Notes: generated by a model not told the origin, from the sequence alone. Shown: positions 33,186 to 42,472, numbered from the stretch's first letter. The stretch: 64,000 nt of DNA from Geminicoccus sp036263595 (GCF_036263595.1 NZ_DATAGQ010000200.1:1-64000), one strand, 5' to 3'. Numbers and translations: made by a program.

Positions 33186-34051
33186 TCGGCGCCTACCTGC
33201 TCGACCCGTTCCTCGACTACGGGTTCATGCGCCGTGCCCTAGTCGGCTGCCTGGCCCTGTCGCTCGGCGCCTGCCCGCTCGGCGTCATCCTGGTGCTCCG
33301 CCGCATGAGCCTGGTCGGCGATGCGATGGCCCATGCCATCCTGCCCGGCGCGGCCGTGGGCTTCCTGGTGGCCGGCCTGTCCCTGGTCGCCATGACGATC
33401 GGCGGCGTGGTGACCGGCCTGGCCGTGGCGATCCTGGCGGGTCTCGTCTCCAGGTTCACGCCGCTGCGTGAGGATGCGAGCTTCGCCGCCTTCTACCTGG
33501 TTTCGCTGGGCCTGGGCGTGCTGCTCGTTTCCATGCGCGGCTCCAGCGTCGACCTGCTCCACGTCCTGTTCGGCACGGTTCTGGCGCTGGACAACCCGGC
33601 CCTGTTTCTGATGGCGTCAATCGCCTCGCTCACCCTCGTCACGCTGGCGCTCATCTACCGCCCGCTCATCGTCGAGTGCCTGGACCCGGGCTTCCTGCGC
33701 TCCGTCGGTGGTGGCGGCACGGCCGCCCACATGATCTTCCTGACCCTGGTTGTCCTGAATCTGGTCGGCGGGTTCCAGGCGCTGGGCACGCTGATGGTGG
33801 TAGGCATCATGATGCTGCCGGCCGCGGCCGCCAGGTTCTGGTCGGAGACCGTGCCCGGCCAGATGATCGTGGCGACCCTGTTCGGCTTCGTCGCCTGCGT
33901 CGCGGGCCTGCTGATCTCCTACCACGAGGAGTTGCCGGCCTCTCCCTCCATCATCCTGTCCGCCGGCATCCTCTACGGCGCGTCGATCCTGCTGGGCCGC
34001 CACGGCAGCGTCGCCAACGCCGCGCTCCGGCTCCGCCATCTCCAACGCTGA
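33182..34051 (+). CDS. znuB: Zinc/manganese ABC transporter permease
   Basis: A 289-residue integral membrane protein of the ABC-3 family with about eight TM helices. Motifs include LVGDAMAHAILPGAAVGFL near 42-60, where the metal-ABC EAA-like region and conserved His lie, and SVGGGGTAAHMIFLTLVVLNLVGGFQALGTLMVVGIMMLPAAAARF in the second half (given here as landmarks: GGGGTAAHM, FQALGTLMV, MMLPAAAARF). It overlaps znuC by four bases and precedes znuA by 19 bases. It forms the channel as a homodimer. Confidence 0.88.
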   Translation: MIGAYLLDPFLDYGFMRRALVGCLALSLGACPLGVILVLRRMSLVGDAMAHAILPGAAVGFLVAGLSLVAMTIGGVVTGLAVAILAGLVSRFTPLREDASFAAFYLVSLGLGVLLVSMRGSSVDLLHVLFGTVLALDNPALFLMASIASLTLVTLALIYRPLIVECLDPGFLRSVGGGGTAAHMIFLTLVVLNLVGGFQALGTLMVVGIMMLPAAAARFWSETVPGQMIVATLFGFVACVAGLLISYHEELPASPSIILSAGILYGASILLGRHGSVANAALRLRHLQR

Positions 34052-34070
34052 TCCATTGGGGAAGCTTTCC

Positions 34071-35018
34071 ATGCTCATCCGCCGCACCGTGCTGGCGCTT
34101 GTCGTCGGCCTTCCGCTTGCCAACGGCGCCGCCTATGCCGACGACGGGCCGCTCCCCGTCGTCGCCAGCTTCTCGATCCTGGGCGACATGGTGCAGGAGA
34201 TCGGCGGCAGCCGCGTCGCGTTGACGACCCTGGTCGGCCATGACGGGGATGCGCATGTCTACGAGCCGACCCCTACCGACGCGAAGACCCTCGCCGCCGC
34301 CCGGCTGCTGGTCGTGAACGGGCTGCATTTCGAAGGCTGGCTGCCGCGGCTGACCGACGCTGCCGGTTTTGCCGGCGAAACCGTGGTGGCGTCGGCCGGC
34401 ATCGTGCCGCGCAGCTTCGGCGACCATGCCGAGGAGCACCATGACGAATCCGAGGAAGCCCATGCCGACGACGATCATGGTCATGGCGCGGTCGATCCGC
34501 ATGCCTGGCAGGACCTCGCGAACGGGGTGATCTATGCCCGCAACATCGGCGCAGGCCTCGCCAAGGCCGATCCCGCTCATGCGGCCGAGTATGCGAAGGC
34601 CACCGAGGCCTATGTCGCGCGCCTCCAGGCGCTGGATGCGGACGTGAAAGCCAGACTGTCGGCGGTGCCCGACGAACGGCGCAAGGTCGTGACGTCGCAC
34701 GATGCGTTTGGCTATTTCAGTGCCGCCTACGGCGTCACCTTCATCGCCCCGGTCGGCACCTCCACCGACGCCGAGGCGTCGGCAGCCGACGTTGCCCGGA
34801 TCATCGACCAGATCAGGCGGGAGAAGATCGCCGCGGTGTTCGTCGAGAACGTCACCAACACGAAGCTGGTCGACCAGATCTCGAGCGAGACCGGCGCGAC
34901 GGTGGGCGGCGCGCTCTACTCGGATGCCCTGTCCGGCCCGGACGGTCCGGCGGCAACCTACGAGAAAATGTTCGACTGGAACGTCACGCAGCTCACCCAG
35001 GCCATGACCGGCAGTTGA
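34071..35018 (+). CDS. znuA: Periplasmic zinc-binding protein
   Basis: A 315-residue cluster A-I solute-binding protein with a signal peptide (LALVVGLPLANGAAYA, cleavage near residue 24). Metal-ligand sites are VGHDGDAHVYEP (first His), LVVNGLHFEGW (second His), a loop rich in His and acidic residues (HAEEHHDESEEAHADDDHGHG, near 120-140) followed by DPHAW, and a final VTSHDAFGYF with SISTDAEAS-like GTSTDAEAS. The charged loop is typical of zinc-specific ZnuA. I start it at the ATG at 34071 after GGGGAAG; a TTG at 34056 is possible. It is last in the operon. Confidence 0.9.
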   Translation: MLIRRTVLALVVGLPLANGAAYADDGPLPVVASFSILGDMVQEIGGSRVALTTLVGHDGDAHVYEPTPTDAKTLAAARLLVVNGLHFEGWLPRLTDAAGFAGETVVASAGIVPRSFGDHAEEHHDESEEAHADDDHGHGAVDPHAWQDLANGVIYARNIGAGLAKADPAHAAEYAKATEAYVARLQALDADVKARLSAVPDERRKVVTSHDAFGYFSAAYGVTFIAPVGTSTDAEASAADVARIIDQIRREKIAAVFVENVTNTKLVDQISSETGATVGGALYSDALSGPDGPAATYEKMFDWNVTQLTQAMTGS

Positions 35019-35114
35019 TCCTTCGATTCTTCATCTTGAACCTCCGGCTGGGCGTAATCTACAGTACCACCAGTGAATAGGGTCGAGCGAGACCAGGGCC
35101 GGCCAGGAGGGGCG

Positions 35115-35606
35115 ATGCGTCTGATAACAGCAATGGCCGCGGTGTTGCTGGCACTTGGCGCGACCGACGCGAAGGCAGCGGATGATCCACTGGCGCGTGG
35201 CGAGTACTTGGCAAAGATCATGGACTGCGGCGGCTGCCATACGACCGGCGTCTTTCTCGGCAAGCCGGACCCGGCGCGCTACCTGGCCGGCTCCGAAGTC
35301 GGCTTCATGATCCCTGGACTGGGCATCTTCTATCCGCCCAACCTGACGCCCGATCCTGCCACCGGCCTCGGCGAGTGGAGTGTCGAGGACATCGTCAGGG
35401 CAGTACGCATGGGCGTTCGGCCGGATGGCCGCGAGCTGGCGCCCGCCATGCCCTGGCGCTCCTATGCCGCGCTGACCGACGATGACGCCATGGCGCTGGC
35501 CACCTACCTGAAGAGCCTGCCGGCCATCAACCAGCCGGAGCCGCCCATGGTGGGACCCGACGAGAAGGCGCCGGCACCCTATCTGACAGTCGTCCCGCCG
35601 GCCTGA
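35115..35606 (+). CDS. Periplasmic monoheme cytochrome c
   Basis: A 163-residue protein with a signal peptide (AMAAVLLALGATDAKA, cleavage near 22) and one class I cytochrome c domain: GEYLAKIMDCGGCHT holds the CxxCH heme site at about 38-42, and PAMPWRSYAALTDDDAMALATYLKSLP carries the distal Met ligand. NLTPDPATGLGEWS is the usual loop of dehydrogenase-associated cytochromes. The ATG at 35115 follows CAGGAGGGG. It stands alone between the zinc operon and the AAC(3)-like gene; no obvious partner enzyme is adjacent. Confidence 0.85.
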   Translation: MRLITAMAAVLLALGATDAKAADDPLARGEYLAKIMDCGGCHTTGVFLGKPDPARYLAGSEVGFMIPGLGIFYPPNLTPDPATGLGEWSVEDIVRAVRMGVRPDGRELAPAMPWRSYAALTDDDAMALATYLKSLPAINQPEPPMVGPDEKAPAPYLTVVPPA

Positions 35607-35658
35607 GAACGGTCTCCCGGACGCCTTCGTCAGACACGCAGGCGAGCCGGGAGAAGGC

Positions 35659-36462
35659 ATGCTGGCGATAGACCAGGTCGTCCAACAGCTCCGGATACTG
35701 GGCGTCGGCGATGGCGGCGTCCTTCTGGCGCACACGTCGTTCCGCGCGGTGCGCCCGATCGAAGGTGGCCCGCTCGGCCTGATCCAGGCGCTGCGGACGG
35801 CCCTCGGCCCAAACGGGACGCTGGTCATGCCGTCCTGGACCGGGAATGACGACGAACCGTTCGATCCGAAGACCACGCCCGCGGCGCCGGACCTGGGCGT
35901 GGTCGCCGACAGTTTCTGGCGCCTGCCCGGTGTCTTGCGCAGCGGTCACCCGTTCGCCTGTGCGGCCGCCGGGCCAGAGGCGGCACGGATCACATCCGGC
36001 CCCCTCCCCCTTTCACCCAACGAGCCGGACGGACCGATCGGCCAGGTCCACGCCCTGGACGGCCACGTGCTCCTGCTGGGCGTCGGTCACGACAGCAACA
36101 CGACCCTCCATCTGGCGGAGGTGCTGGCCGGGGTTCCCTACCGGGTCCCCAAGCACTGCACCGTTCTTCGTGACGGCCGTCCCGTCCGCATCGAGTACGC
36201 CGAGAACGACCATTGCTGCGCGCGCTTCGCCCTTGCGGACGCGTGGCTGCGGGAGCGCGGGCTGCAGTCGGAAGGGCAGGTCGGCCAAGGACCGGCACGG
36301 CTCGTCCGTGCGCGGGTCATGGTCGAGGTCGCGCTGGAACGGCTGGCCGTGGACCCGCTGCTGTTCCTCCATCCTGCCGGCACAGGATGCGAGGAGTGCG
36401 ACGAGGCTCATCGAAGCGTCGTCGCCGGTGCTCGCAGCCGCGCGATCAATCTAGCGAAGTAA
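35659..36462 (+). CDS. AAC(3)-family N-acetyltransferase
   Basis: A 267-residue protein of the aminoglycoside 3-N-acetyltransferase family. It shows LAHTSFRAVRPIEGGPLGLIQAL at 23-45, GTLVMPSWTGND, RSGHPFACAAAGP, HALDGHVLLLGVGHDSNTTLHLAE and YAENDHCCARFALADAWL, the same order as in AAC(3) enzymes, with the catalytic His/Asp region present. Many chromosomal members acetylate other amines or are FrbF/YokD-like; resistance activity cannot be assumed. The ATG at 35659 is 52 bp after the cytochrome gene. Confidence 0.85.
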   Translation: MLAIDQVVQQLRILGVGDGGVLLAHTSFRAVRPIEGGPLGLIQALRTALGPNGTLVMPSWTGNDDEPFDPKTTPAAPDLGVVADSFWRLPGVLRSGHPFACAAAGPEAARITSGPLPLSPNEPDGPIGQVHALDGHVLLLGVGHDSNTTLHLAEVLAGVPYRVPKHCTVLRDGRPVRIEYAENDHCCARFALADAWLRERGLQSEGQVGQGPARLVRARVMVEVALERLAVDPLLFLHPAGTGCEECDEAHRSVVAGARSRAINLAK

Positions 36463-36584
36463 TCACACTTCCCCGCGAACCGCACGCCTCTCCGCATGTT
36501 AACGACAAGACCGGACGATGCCGCGGCAGCACTGCCTGCGGTCGTGACGGTGCGTGGCGAACTGCGGACGGGGGCTGCGACTTC

Positions 36585-37565
36585 ATGGCGGCGAAGACCT
36601 ATGACGATTCCCAGGCAGGCAAGGATCGCGCGCCCGGCCGCGAGGCTGCGTCCCCTCAACAGATCCCGGCACGTGGGTGGTGGCAGATCACCAAGCGCGT
36701 GGTGTCGCAGACCTCCGAAGATCGCCTGCTGACCGAAGCCGCCGCCGTCACCTTCTTCGGCCTCCTGTCGATCTTTCCCGGCCTCGCGGCCTTGGTGTCG
36801 CTCTACGGGCTGGTCGCCAATCCGGATACGGTCACCCAGCACCTGTCCGCCCTCGAGGGCATCATTCCCGGCGGCGGCATGGACCTGCTGACGCAGCAGG
36901 TCCAGGGCCTGGCCAGTACGCAAAGCGGGGCACTGAGCTTCGGCGCGGCCCTCGGTATCCTCACGGCGCTTTGGTCGTCCAACCAGGGCACAAAGGCGAT
37001 GTTCGATGCCTTGAACATCGTCTACGAGGAGAAGGAGAAGCGTTCCTTCATCTGGCTGACCCTTTGCACGCTGGCCTTCACGCTCTGCGCGATGGTCTTC
37101 GTCATCGTCGCCCTGTTCGCGGTGGTGGGCCTGCCGATCATCCTGAACTTCGTCGGACTGGGTCAGGTCGGCGACCTCCTGATCCGCCTGGCCCGCTGGC
37201 CGATCCTGCTCGTGATGATCGTCGCCCTGCTGGCGGTCCTGTACCGCTATGGCCCCAGCCGCGAGAAGGCCGAATGGCGCTGGGTCACCCCCGGCAGCAC
37301 CCTGGCGGCGATCGTCTGGCTGGTCGGCTCCATCCTGTTCTCCTGGTATGTCAGCCGCTTCGGCAATTACGACGCCACCTATGGCTCGCTCGGTGCCGTG
37401 ATCGGCTTCATGACCTGGATCTGGATCTCCGCGATCGTCGTCCTCGTGGGTGCCGAGCTCAATGCGGAGATGGAGCACCAGGTCGAGCATGACTCCACGA
37501 CGGGCCCCGACCGCAGCATGGGCCAGCGCGGTGCCAAGATGGCGGACGAGGTGGCGCGGTCCTGA
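36585..37565 (+). CDS. YihY/BrkB-like integral membrane protein
   Basis: A 326-residue membrane protein of the YihY (BrkB/RBN) family. It has a charged N-terminus, then RLLTEAAAVTFFGLLSIFPGLAALVSLYG (family landmark AAAVTFFGLLSIFPG at about 51-65), WSSNQGTKAMFDALNIVYEEK, TPGSTLAAIVWLVGSILFSWY, RFGNYDATYGSLGAVIGFMTWIW and LVGAELNAEMEHQ near the end. About six TM helices are visible. Despite the old RNase BN name, the family function is unknown. The ATG at 36585 has only a weak upstream purine run, and the frame is open further upstream. Confidence 0.85.
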   Translation: MAAKTYDDSQAGKDRAPGREAASPQQIPARGWWQITKRVVSQTSEDRLLTEAAAVTFFGLLSIFPGLAALVSLYGLVANPDTVTQHLSALEGIIPGGGMDLLTQQVQGLASTQSGALSFGAALGILTALWSSNQGTKAMFDALNIVYEEKEKRSFIWLTLCTLAFTLCAMVFVIVALFAVVGLPIILNFVGLGQVGDLLIRLARWPILLVMIVALLAVLYRYGPSREKAEWRWVTPGSTLAAIVWLVGSILFSWYVSRFGNYDATYGSLGAVIGFMTWIWISAIVVLVGAELNAEMEHQVEHDSTTGPDRSMGQRGAKMADEVARS

Positions 37566-37657
37566 CGAGCCGACCAGCGGTTGACGGTACCCGGTCGGGT
37601 GCACGAGCCTGCCACGGCCGACCCGGAGAACAATGATCGGCCCAGGGGAGCGGGACC

Positions 37658-38428
37658 ATGTCGGAATTCGTCGAACGCTTTTCGGTCACGAACCGCAAGG
37701 CGCTGGTTACCGGCGCAAGCAAGGGCATCGGTGCGGAGACCTGCCGTGTGCTGGCCGATGCCGGCGCCGACATCGTGGCCGTGGCGCGTGATCCCTCCGG
37801 GCTCGCCGAGACCAAGGCCGCGGTCGAGGCGAAAGGCAGGCGCTGCCTCGTCATCGAGGCCGACCTGTCCTCGATCGAGGAGACCCGTGCGGCTGCCCAG
37901 AACGCGCTGGACGCCTGGGGCACCATCGACATCCTCGTGAACAACGCGGCGATCGGCCTGGTCGAGAGCCTGCTCGAAGCCAGCATGGAGAGCTTCGACA
38001 AGGTGATGGCCATCAACCTGCGCGCCCCTCTCCTGATGGCGCAGATGCTGGCCCCCGGCATGATCGCGCAGCGCCGCGGCAAGATCATCAATGTCAGCTC
38101 GCAGACCGGCGTGATCGCGCTGGTCGACCATGCCACCTATGCCGCGTCCAAGGCCGGTCTGAACGCGATGACCAAGGTGATGGCGGCCGAATGGTCGCGC
38201 TACAACATCCAGGCCAACGCGGTCTGCCCGACCGTCATCATGACGCCCATGGGCGAGAAGTTCTGGAGCGACCCGGCCCGCTACGACCCGTTCGTCGCGA
38301 AGGTCCCGCTGGGGCGTACCGGCAAGCCGATCGAGGTCGCCGACCTGATCCTGTTCCTGGCCTCCTCCGCCTCGGACCTGATCACTGGCGACAACATCAT
38401 GATCGACGGCGGCTACACGGCCCTCTGA
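37658..38428 (+). CDS. Short-chain dehydrogenase/reductase (SDR)
   Basis: A 256-residue classical SDR. The coenzyme motif is TGASKGIG at 18-25; NNAAIG, the Ser of INVSSQTG and the YAASK (Tyr/Lys) of the active site follow in order, and the C-terminus GDNIMIDGGYTAL is typical. The pattern resembles gluconate 5-dehydrogenase, threitol or short sugar-alcohol dehydrogenases. The ATG at 37658 follows GGGGAGCGGG. It overlaps the convergent cyclase gene by 16 bases at the 3' ends. The substrate is unknown. Confidence 0.87.
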   Translation: MSEFVERFSVTNRKALVTGASKGIGAETCRVLADAGADIVAVARDPSGLAETKAAVEAKGRRCLVIEADLSSIEETRAAAQNALDAWGTIDILVNNAAIGLVESLLEASMESFDKVMAINLRAPLLMAQMLAPGMIAQRRGKIINVSSQTGVIALVDHATYAASKAGLNAMTKVMAAEWSRYNIQANAVCPTVIMTPMGEKFWSDPARYDPFVAKVPLGRTGKPIEVADLILFLASSASDLITGDNIMIDGGYTAL

Positions 38429-40377
38429 GCGTCGGCGGTCTCCGCGGGCAGGGTGAAGAGTTCCACCGGCTTCAGCTGGCCGCGGATCAGGTGCGCGCCC
38501 AGTGGCCGCAGCCTGCCCTTCGGGAGGGCCGACGCAGCCACCGGCCCTATGATTACCGACGTGCCCAGGTCCTTGTTCTTGCCTTCGAGCCGCACCGCCA
38601 TGTTCACGGCGTCGCCATAGGCGGTGTAGTCGAGCCGGGTGCCGGCCCCGACGTCACCGACGATCACCTCCCCCGTCTCCACGCCGACCCGCGTGCGCCC
38701 GAACGGCCCCACCGAAACGGCCGCTTCCCGTCTGAACTTTTCGGTCCATCGTTGCACCGCGATCGCGGCCTCCACCGCCTTCGCCTCGTGGCCGGGCAGG
38801 TCGGCAGGCGCATTGAAGATCGCGTGCACCGCATCGCCCACCAGCTTGTCCACCATCCCGCCATGGTCGATGACGATCCGGCTGATGCCGTCCAGGTAGC
38901 GGTCCAGCAGGGAGATCAGCATCTGCGGCTCGGCCCGGTGGGTCAGGCCGGTGAAGTCCTCGAGGTCGGTGATCAGGATGGTCGCGACCCGGCGTTCGCC
39001 GGCGAGCTTCAACCCGCCCGGCCTGCGCACCAGCCGCTCCACGACCGCCGGATGGAGCCGCTGCTCGAAGCTCTGGCGCAGCCGCTGCTCGCGGATCCGC
39101 GTGGCGACGAACGAGGTGAACGCAGTCGTGGCGAACACCAGGATCGCACCGATCGCCGGACCAGCCGGATCGATCAGATGATCGCCCCGATGAAGCAGCA
39201 GCAGCGCTCCGCCGCTCCATGCCAGGCACAGCACGATCACGCCCACCAGCCCGGCAACCGGTCCCAGCCCCAGCGCCAGCGCGATGGCGAGGGTGGCTAG
39301 CAGGGCCATGCCCAGCGGCTCGATCCAGCGACGGGTCGGGGGGTCCTCGACGATCCGCCCGCTCATCAGCTGCGCGACCGCATGGGCCTGGATCTTCACC
39401 GAAGGGAACAGGGGGTTGCCGGGCACCGCCCGCAGGCCGCCCAGCTCTGGCGCCGAGCCGCCGATCAGCACGATGCTGCCCTGCAGGCCGGACGACCGGC
39501 CGGCAAGGATGTCCGCCGCCGGGATGGTCACGATGTCCGCGCTGCCCGGCGGGTCGGGCAGGATGCGCAGCAGTCCGCCGGGCGGCAACCTCAGCTGCCT
39601 CGCCCCCACGTCCAGGATCGCCCTGCCCCTCTCGTCGCCGCTCAGGCGATAGACATGCGAGCCGAACGCCAGGCGCAGCGTTTCCAGGGCAAGGCCCGGC
39701 AGGACGACCGGGCCCGCGGCGACGAGGAGCGGGACCTGCCGGACGACCCCGTCCACGTCGCTGGGCAGGGACAGCGAACCCAGTCCGGAAGCTGCATCCA
39801 GCAATATCGGCGTCGGGCCTATGGCGCCGCTGCCCCGCCAGAGCCCGTCAAGGGTCGGACTGCCGACGGTCAGGAAGGCCGGTCCCGGCAGCGTGCTGTC
39901 GCTTTCCGGGTCGAGCACGAAGCCCAGCGCCGCTGGCACCATGGCGACCGCCTCGCTCATCAGCGCATCGCCATCAGGCAGTGTTGCGGCCAGCTCGGCC
40001 AGCTCGGTCCGGCCGGTGATCCCGGCCAGTTGGCGGGCCAAGGCTGCGGGCGACCGCTGGTCAGCGTCCGCGAACAGGATGTCGGTCCCGATCGCTGCCG
40101 GCCCCGCTCCGGCCACGCCGTCCACCAGCCGCGCCATGGTCGTGCGCGGCCAGGGCCATGGTCCGATCGCGTCCAACGACGTCCGGTCGATGTCGATCAC
40201 GACGATGTCGAAGGCCTGCGGCAGGTCCGTGACCGGCGTCAGCCACGAATCGGCCCTGAGGAGCCGATCGAGGACGGGGGCACGCCAGAATGGCGAGACC
40301 AGGAGGTGGACCACCACCACTGCCACCATCGCACCGAGCCCGGCCAGGGCCGGCGCCTTGTCGATCCTGATGCCCAT
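38413..40377 (-). CDS. CHASE2-domain class III adenylate/guanylate cyclase
   Basis: A 654-residue membrane receptor cyclase. After a first TM (about 11-28), a periplasmic CHASE2 domain (about 50-330) shows IVVIDIDRTSLDAIGPWPWPR, AIGTDILFADAD and VLIGGSAPELGGL. Three to four TM helices follow (about 345-420). The cyclase domain (about 450-630) has TILITDLEDFTGLTH, then MVDKLVGDAVHAIFN with the two metal Asp residues, GVETGEVIVGDVGAGTRLDYTAYGDAVNMA and ARLE-like RLEGKN. It should make cAMP or cGMP in response to an outside signal. The FecR gene lies just upstream in the same orientation (17 bp), a known pairing in proteobacteria. Confidence 0.9.
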   Translation of the reverse strand: MGIRIDKAPALAGLGAMVAVVVVHLLVSPFWRAPVLDRLLRADSWLTPVTDLPQAFDIVVIDIDRTSLDAIGPWPWPRTTMARLVDGVAGAGPAAIGTDILFADADQRSPAALARQLAGITGRTELAELAATLPDGDALMSEAVAMVPAALGFVLDPESDSTLPGPAFLTVGSPTLDGLWRGSGAIGPTPILLDAASGLGSLSLPSDVDGVVRQVPLLVAAGPVVLPGLALETLRLAFGSHVYRLSGDERGRAILDVGARQLRLPPGGLLRILPDPPGSADIVTIPAADILAGRSSGLQGSIVLIGGSAPELGGLRAVPGNPLFPSVKIQAHAVAQLMSGRIVEDPPTRRWIEPLGMALLATLAIALALGLGPVAGLVGVIVLCLAWSGGALLLLHRGDHLIDPAGPAIGAILVFATTAFTSFVATRIREQRLRQSFEQRLHPAVVERLVRRPGGLKLAGERRVATILITDLEDFTGLTHRAEPQMLISLLDRYLDGISRIVIDHGGMVDKLVGDAVHAIFNAPADLPGHEAKAVEAAIAVQRWTEKFRREAAVSVGPFGRTRVGVETGEVIVGDVGAGTRLDYTAYGDAVNMAVRLEGKNKDLGTSVIIGPVAASALPKGRLRPLGAHLIRGQLKPVELFTLPAETADAQRAV

Positions 40378-40393
40378 CCCCCCGGAAACCGGT

Positions 40394-41038
40394 TCACGTC
40401 ACGCTGGCGAGCGCCGCCCTGATCCGTGCGTCGCCCCAAGGTGCCGGATCGGACGGCCGATCGCCGGGACGCGAGATGTTGGTGCCCTCGCCTGCATCCA
40501 GCAGCACCGTGCGGCCGCCGCCCTGGACGGAAACACGGCCCTCTGCGACAAAGACGCCGAATACCGCATTGCTGGGTCCGGCGAAGAAGCGGGTGCCGCG
40601 CACGGCGATAAGGCCGTAGGAGCTGCGCACCGTGGCGCGCACGCTTGGACCGTCATTGTCATGCTCGAGCAGCAGCGGGCCCGCCTGGAGGTCGTAGTCG
40701 CCGCTGCCGTCGGCCAGCACCTGCCGGTCGATCCGCAGCCGCGCATTCTCGCCCAATGCCAGGATGGTCCGGCGGCCGAGCCGGACCCGGACGCGCGCAC
40801 CGGCACCCGTCACGATCAGGTCGCCGAGATGAAGCGGCGCTCGTACCGCAAGGGGACGCTGTGTCTGCCCGATCTCGACGAACACCTCGCCACGCAGGCT
40901 CAGCACGTGGCCGATGCCCTCGGTCTGCGCGCCCAGATGGCCCGTCTGGCCGGCGAGGATCAGTCCCAGGCCACCGGCGATCACCTGCCGCCTGGCCACC
41001 GGCACGTTGGGTGGCCGAGCAATCCTCATCTCCATCAT
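40394..41038 (-). CDS. FecR-domain periplasmic protein paired with the CHASE2 cyclase
   Basis: A protein of about 214 residues with an N-terminal Tat-like or lipophilic signal (VARRQVIAGGLGLILAGQTG, about 14-33) and a FecR domain: VLSLRGEVFVEIG, PLHLGDLIVTGAGARVRVRL, TILALGENARLRID, and YGLIAVRGTRFFAGP followed by VFVAEGRVSVQ. It is 17 bp upstream of the cyclase gene and in the same orientation. FecR proteins beside CHASE2 receptors probably help sense an envelope signal; here it lacks an ECF sigma partner, so it is not a classic FecIR pair. The start is uncertain among ATGs at 41047, 41038, 41035 and 41029. Confidence 0.8.
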   Translation of the reverse strand: MMEMRIARPPNVPVARRQVIAGGLGLILAGQTGHLGAQTEGIGHVLSLRGEVFVEIGQTQRPLAVRAPLHLGDLIVTGAGARVRVRLGRRTILALGENARLRIDRQVLADGSGDYDLQAGPLLLEHDNDGPSVRATVRSSYGLIAVRGTRFFAGPSNAVFGVFVAEGRVSVQGGGRTVLLDAGEGTNISRPGDRPSDPAPWGDARIRAALASVT

Positions 41039-41097
41039 CCCAATCATTCTGTCCGGATCACGATGCACTGCGTGCAACGTCCGGTCAGTGATCTGGA

Positions 41098-41862
41098 TCA
41101 ATGCAGGTCGTGAGCCGCCAGTCTACCGTCCTCGCCCGGCGCCACCCTGATCACGGCGCGCTGCTGCAGCCACCAGGCGACCATGCCGCACAGCATCGCC
41201 CAGGCGGAGCCTACGAACCAGCCGGCCAGGACGTCGGTCGGCCAGTGAACGCCGAGATAGACCCGGCTGCACCCGATCAGCACGGCGACAACGGCCGCCA
41301 CCATCAGGATGTAGGCCTTCACCCGCCGACGCGGCTGCACACGCGCCAGCAGGGCACCGAGCGTCAGGTAGATCATCGCCGACATCATGGCGTGGCTGCT
41401 GGGGAAGCTCGCCGTGTGCACGGCCACCTCGTGCGGGACCAGGTCCGGGCGGGAGCGCTCGAAGAAGATCTTGAGCAGGAAGGAGAGCGCCGTCCCGACG
41501 CCTGCCGACACGATCACCAGCAACGCCATGCGGCGCCGGTGGATCATGACGAGAAAGCCGATCGTGCCGAGCACGACGAGCGTGAGGACGGTGAGCCCGC
41601 CAAGGGCGGTGATGTCGCGCGCCGCCTGCTCGAGCCATTCGGGGCCGATGGGATCGGCGAGGTCGGCGGGGTTGCGCAGGGCGAGCAGGATGGCCCGGTC
41701 GAGCCTGAGGGATTCGCCCTCGACCACCTCTTCGGCCAGCATGCCGAACGAGAGCAGGATCGCTGCCACGGCACAGAAGCCGCTCAGCAGCAGGAACTCG
41801 TGACGGCCGAGCCTGCTCCAGAGATCCGGCCTGGGCAGTCGGCGCAGGCGGTCGAGGTTCAT
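41098..41862 (-). CDS. PAP2-family membrane phosphatase
   Basis: A 254-residue integral membrane protein with about six TM helices and the three phosphatase motifs: KIFFERSRP (C1), FPSSHAMMS (C2) and SRVYLGVHWPTDVLAGW (C3). Members dephosphorylate lipid phosphates such as undecaprenyl diphosphate, phosphatidic acid or diphosphates in the envelope. The ATG at 41862 is four bases after the DedA stop, so the two genes are in an operon, a sensible pair for lipid-carrier recycling. Confidence 0.88.
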   Translation of the reverse strand: MNLDRLRRLPRPDLWSRLGRHEFLLLSGFCAVAAILLSFGMLAEEVVEGESLRLDRAILLALRNPADLADPIGPEWLEQAARDITALGGLTVLTLVVLGTIGFLVMIHRRRMALLVIVSAGVGTALSFLLKIFFERSRPDLVPHEVAVHTASFPSSHAMMSAMIYLTLGALLARVQPRRRVKAYILMVAAVVAVLIGCSRVYLGVHWPTDVLAGWFVGSAWAMLCGMVAWWLQQRAVIRVAPGEDGRLAAHDLH

Positions 41863-41866
41863 CCCG

Positions 41867-42472
41867 TCAGCGCGCCTTCTGCGGCCGGAACGTGACGACG
41901 CGGTAGATGTAGAGCAGCACGATCGCGGCGAAGATCACGTTGGAGACCGGGTTCAGCCAGGCTTCCACCTTCTCGTACTGCCCGCCCAGCAGGTAGCCCG
42001 CACCCGCGAGCAGACCTGCCCAGGCGCCCGTGCCGAGCGTGGAATAGGCGAGGAAGGCCGGCAGCGACATGTTCGCGATCCCGGCCGGCACCGAGATCAG
42101 GCTGCGCACGGCCGGAACGAGCCGGCCGATCAGTACCGCCAGCCCTGCATGTCGCTCGAACCAGCCGTTGGCCTGGTCGACCTCGTCGGGCGAGATGGTG
42201 AACCAGCGGCCATGCTCGCCGGCCCATGCCTTCAGCCGCTCCACGCCGACCCACTTGCCGACATAGTACCAGAACAGTGCACCCAGCACCGAGCCGAACG
42301 TGCCGGCGGCGATCACGCCCACGATGTTGAGCTGGCCGCGTGACGCACTGAATCCTGCCAGCGGCATGATCAGCTCGGAGGGGATCGGCGGGAAGACGTT
42401 CTCGAGAAGCATCAGGAACGCGATGCCGGCATAGCCGGTCTGCTGCACCAGCTGCGTGATCCAGTCGAACAT
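41867..42472 (-). CDS. DedA-family membrane protein
   Basis: A 201-residue DedA/SNARE-associated family protein. Landmarks are FLMLLENVFPPIPSELIMPLAGF at 20-42 (family re-entrant loop), GTFGSVLGALFWYYVGKWVG, and LIGRLVPAVRSLISVPAGIANMSLPAF with the conserved Arg and Pro residues. The family includes undecaprenyl-phosphate and phosphatidylethanolamine translocases needed for lipid carrier recycling; its operon partner here is a PAP2 phosphatase, which fits. The ATG at 42472 opens the pair. Confidence 0.9.
   Translation of the reverse strand: MFDWITQLVQQTGYAGIAFLMLLENVFPPIPSELIMPLAGFSASRGQLNIVGVIAAGTFGSVLGALFWYYVGKWVGVERLKAWAGEHGRWFTISPDEVDQANGWFERHAGLAVLIGRLVPAVRSLISVPAGIANMSLPAFLAYSTLGTGAWAGLLAGAGYLLGGQYEKVEAWLNPVSNVIFAAIVLLYIYRVVTFRPQKAR

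Noticed and set aside
35659..36462. Acquired aminoglycoside resistance gene
   Set aside because: The protein belongs to the AAC(3) family, but it has host-like composition and no mobile element nearby, so it is better read as a chromosomal family member of unknown substrate.
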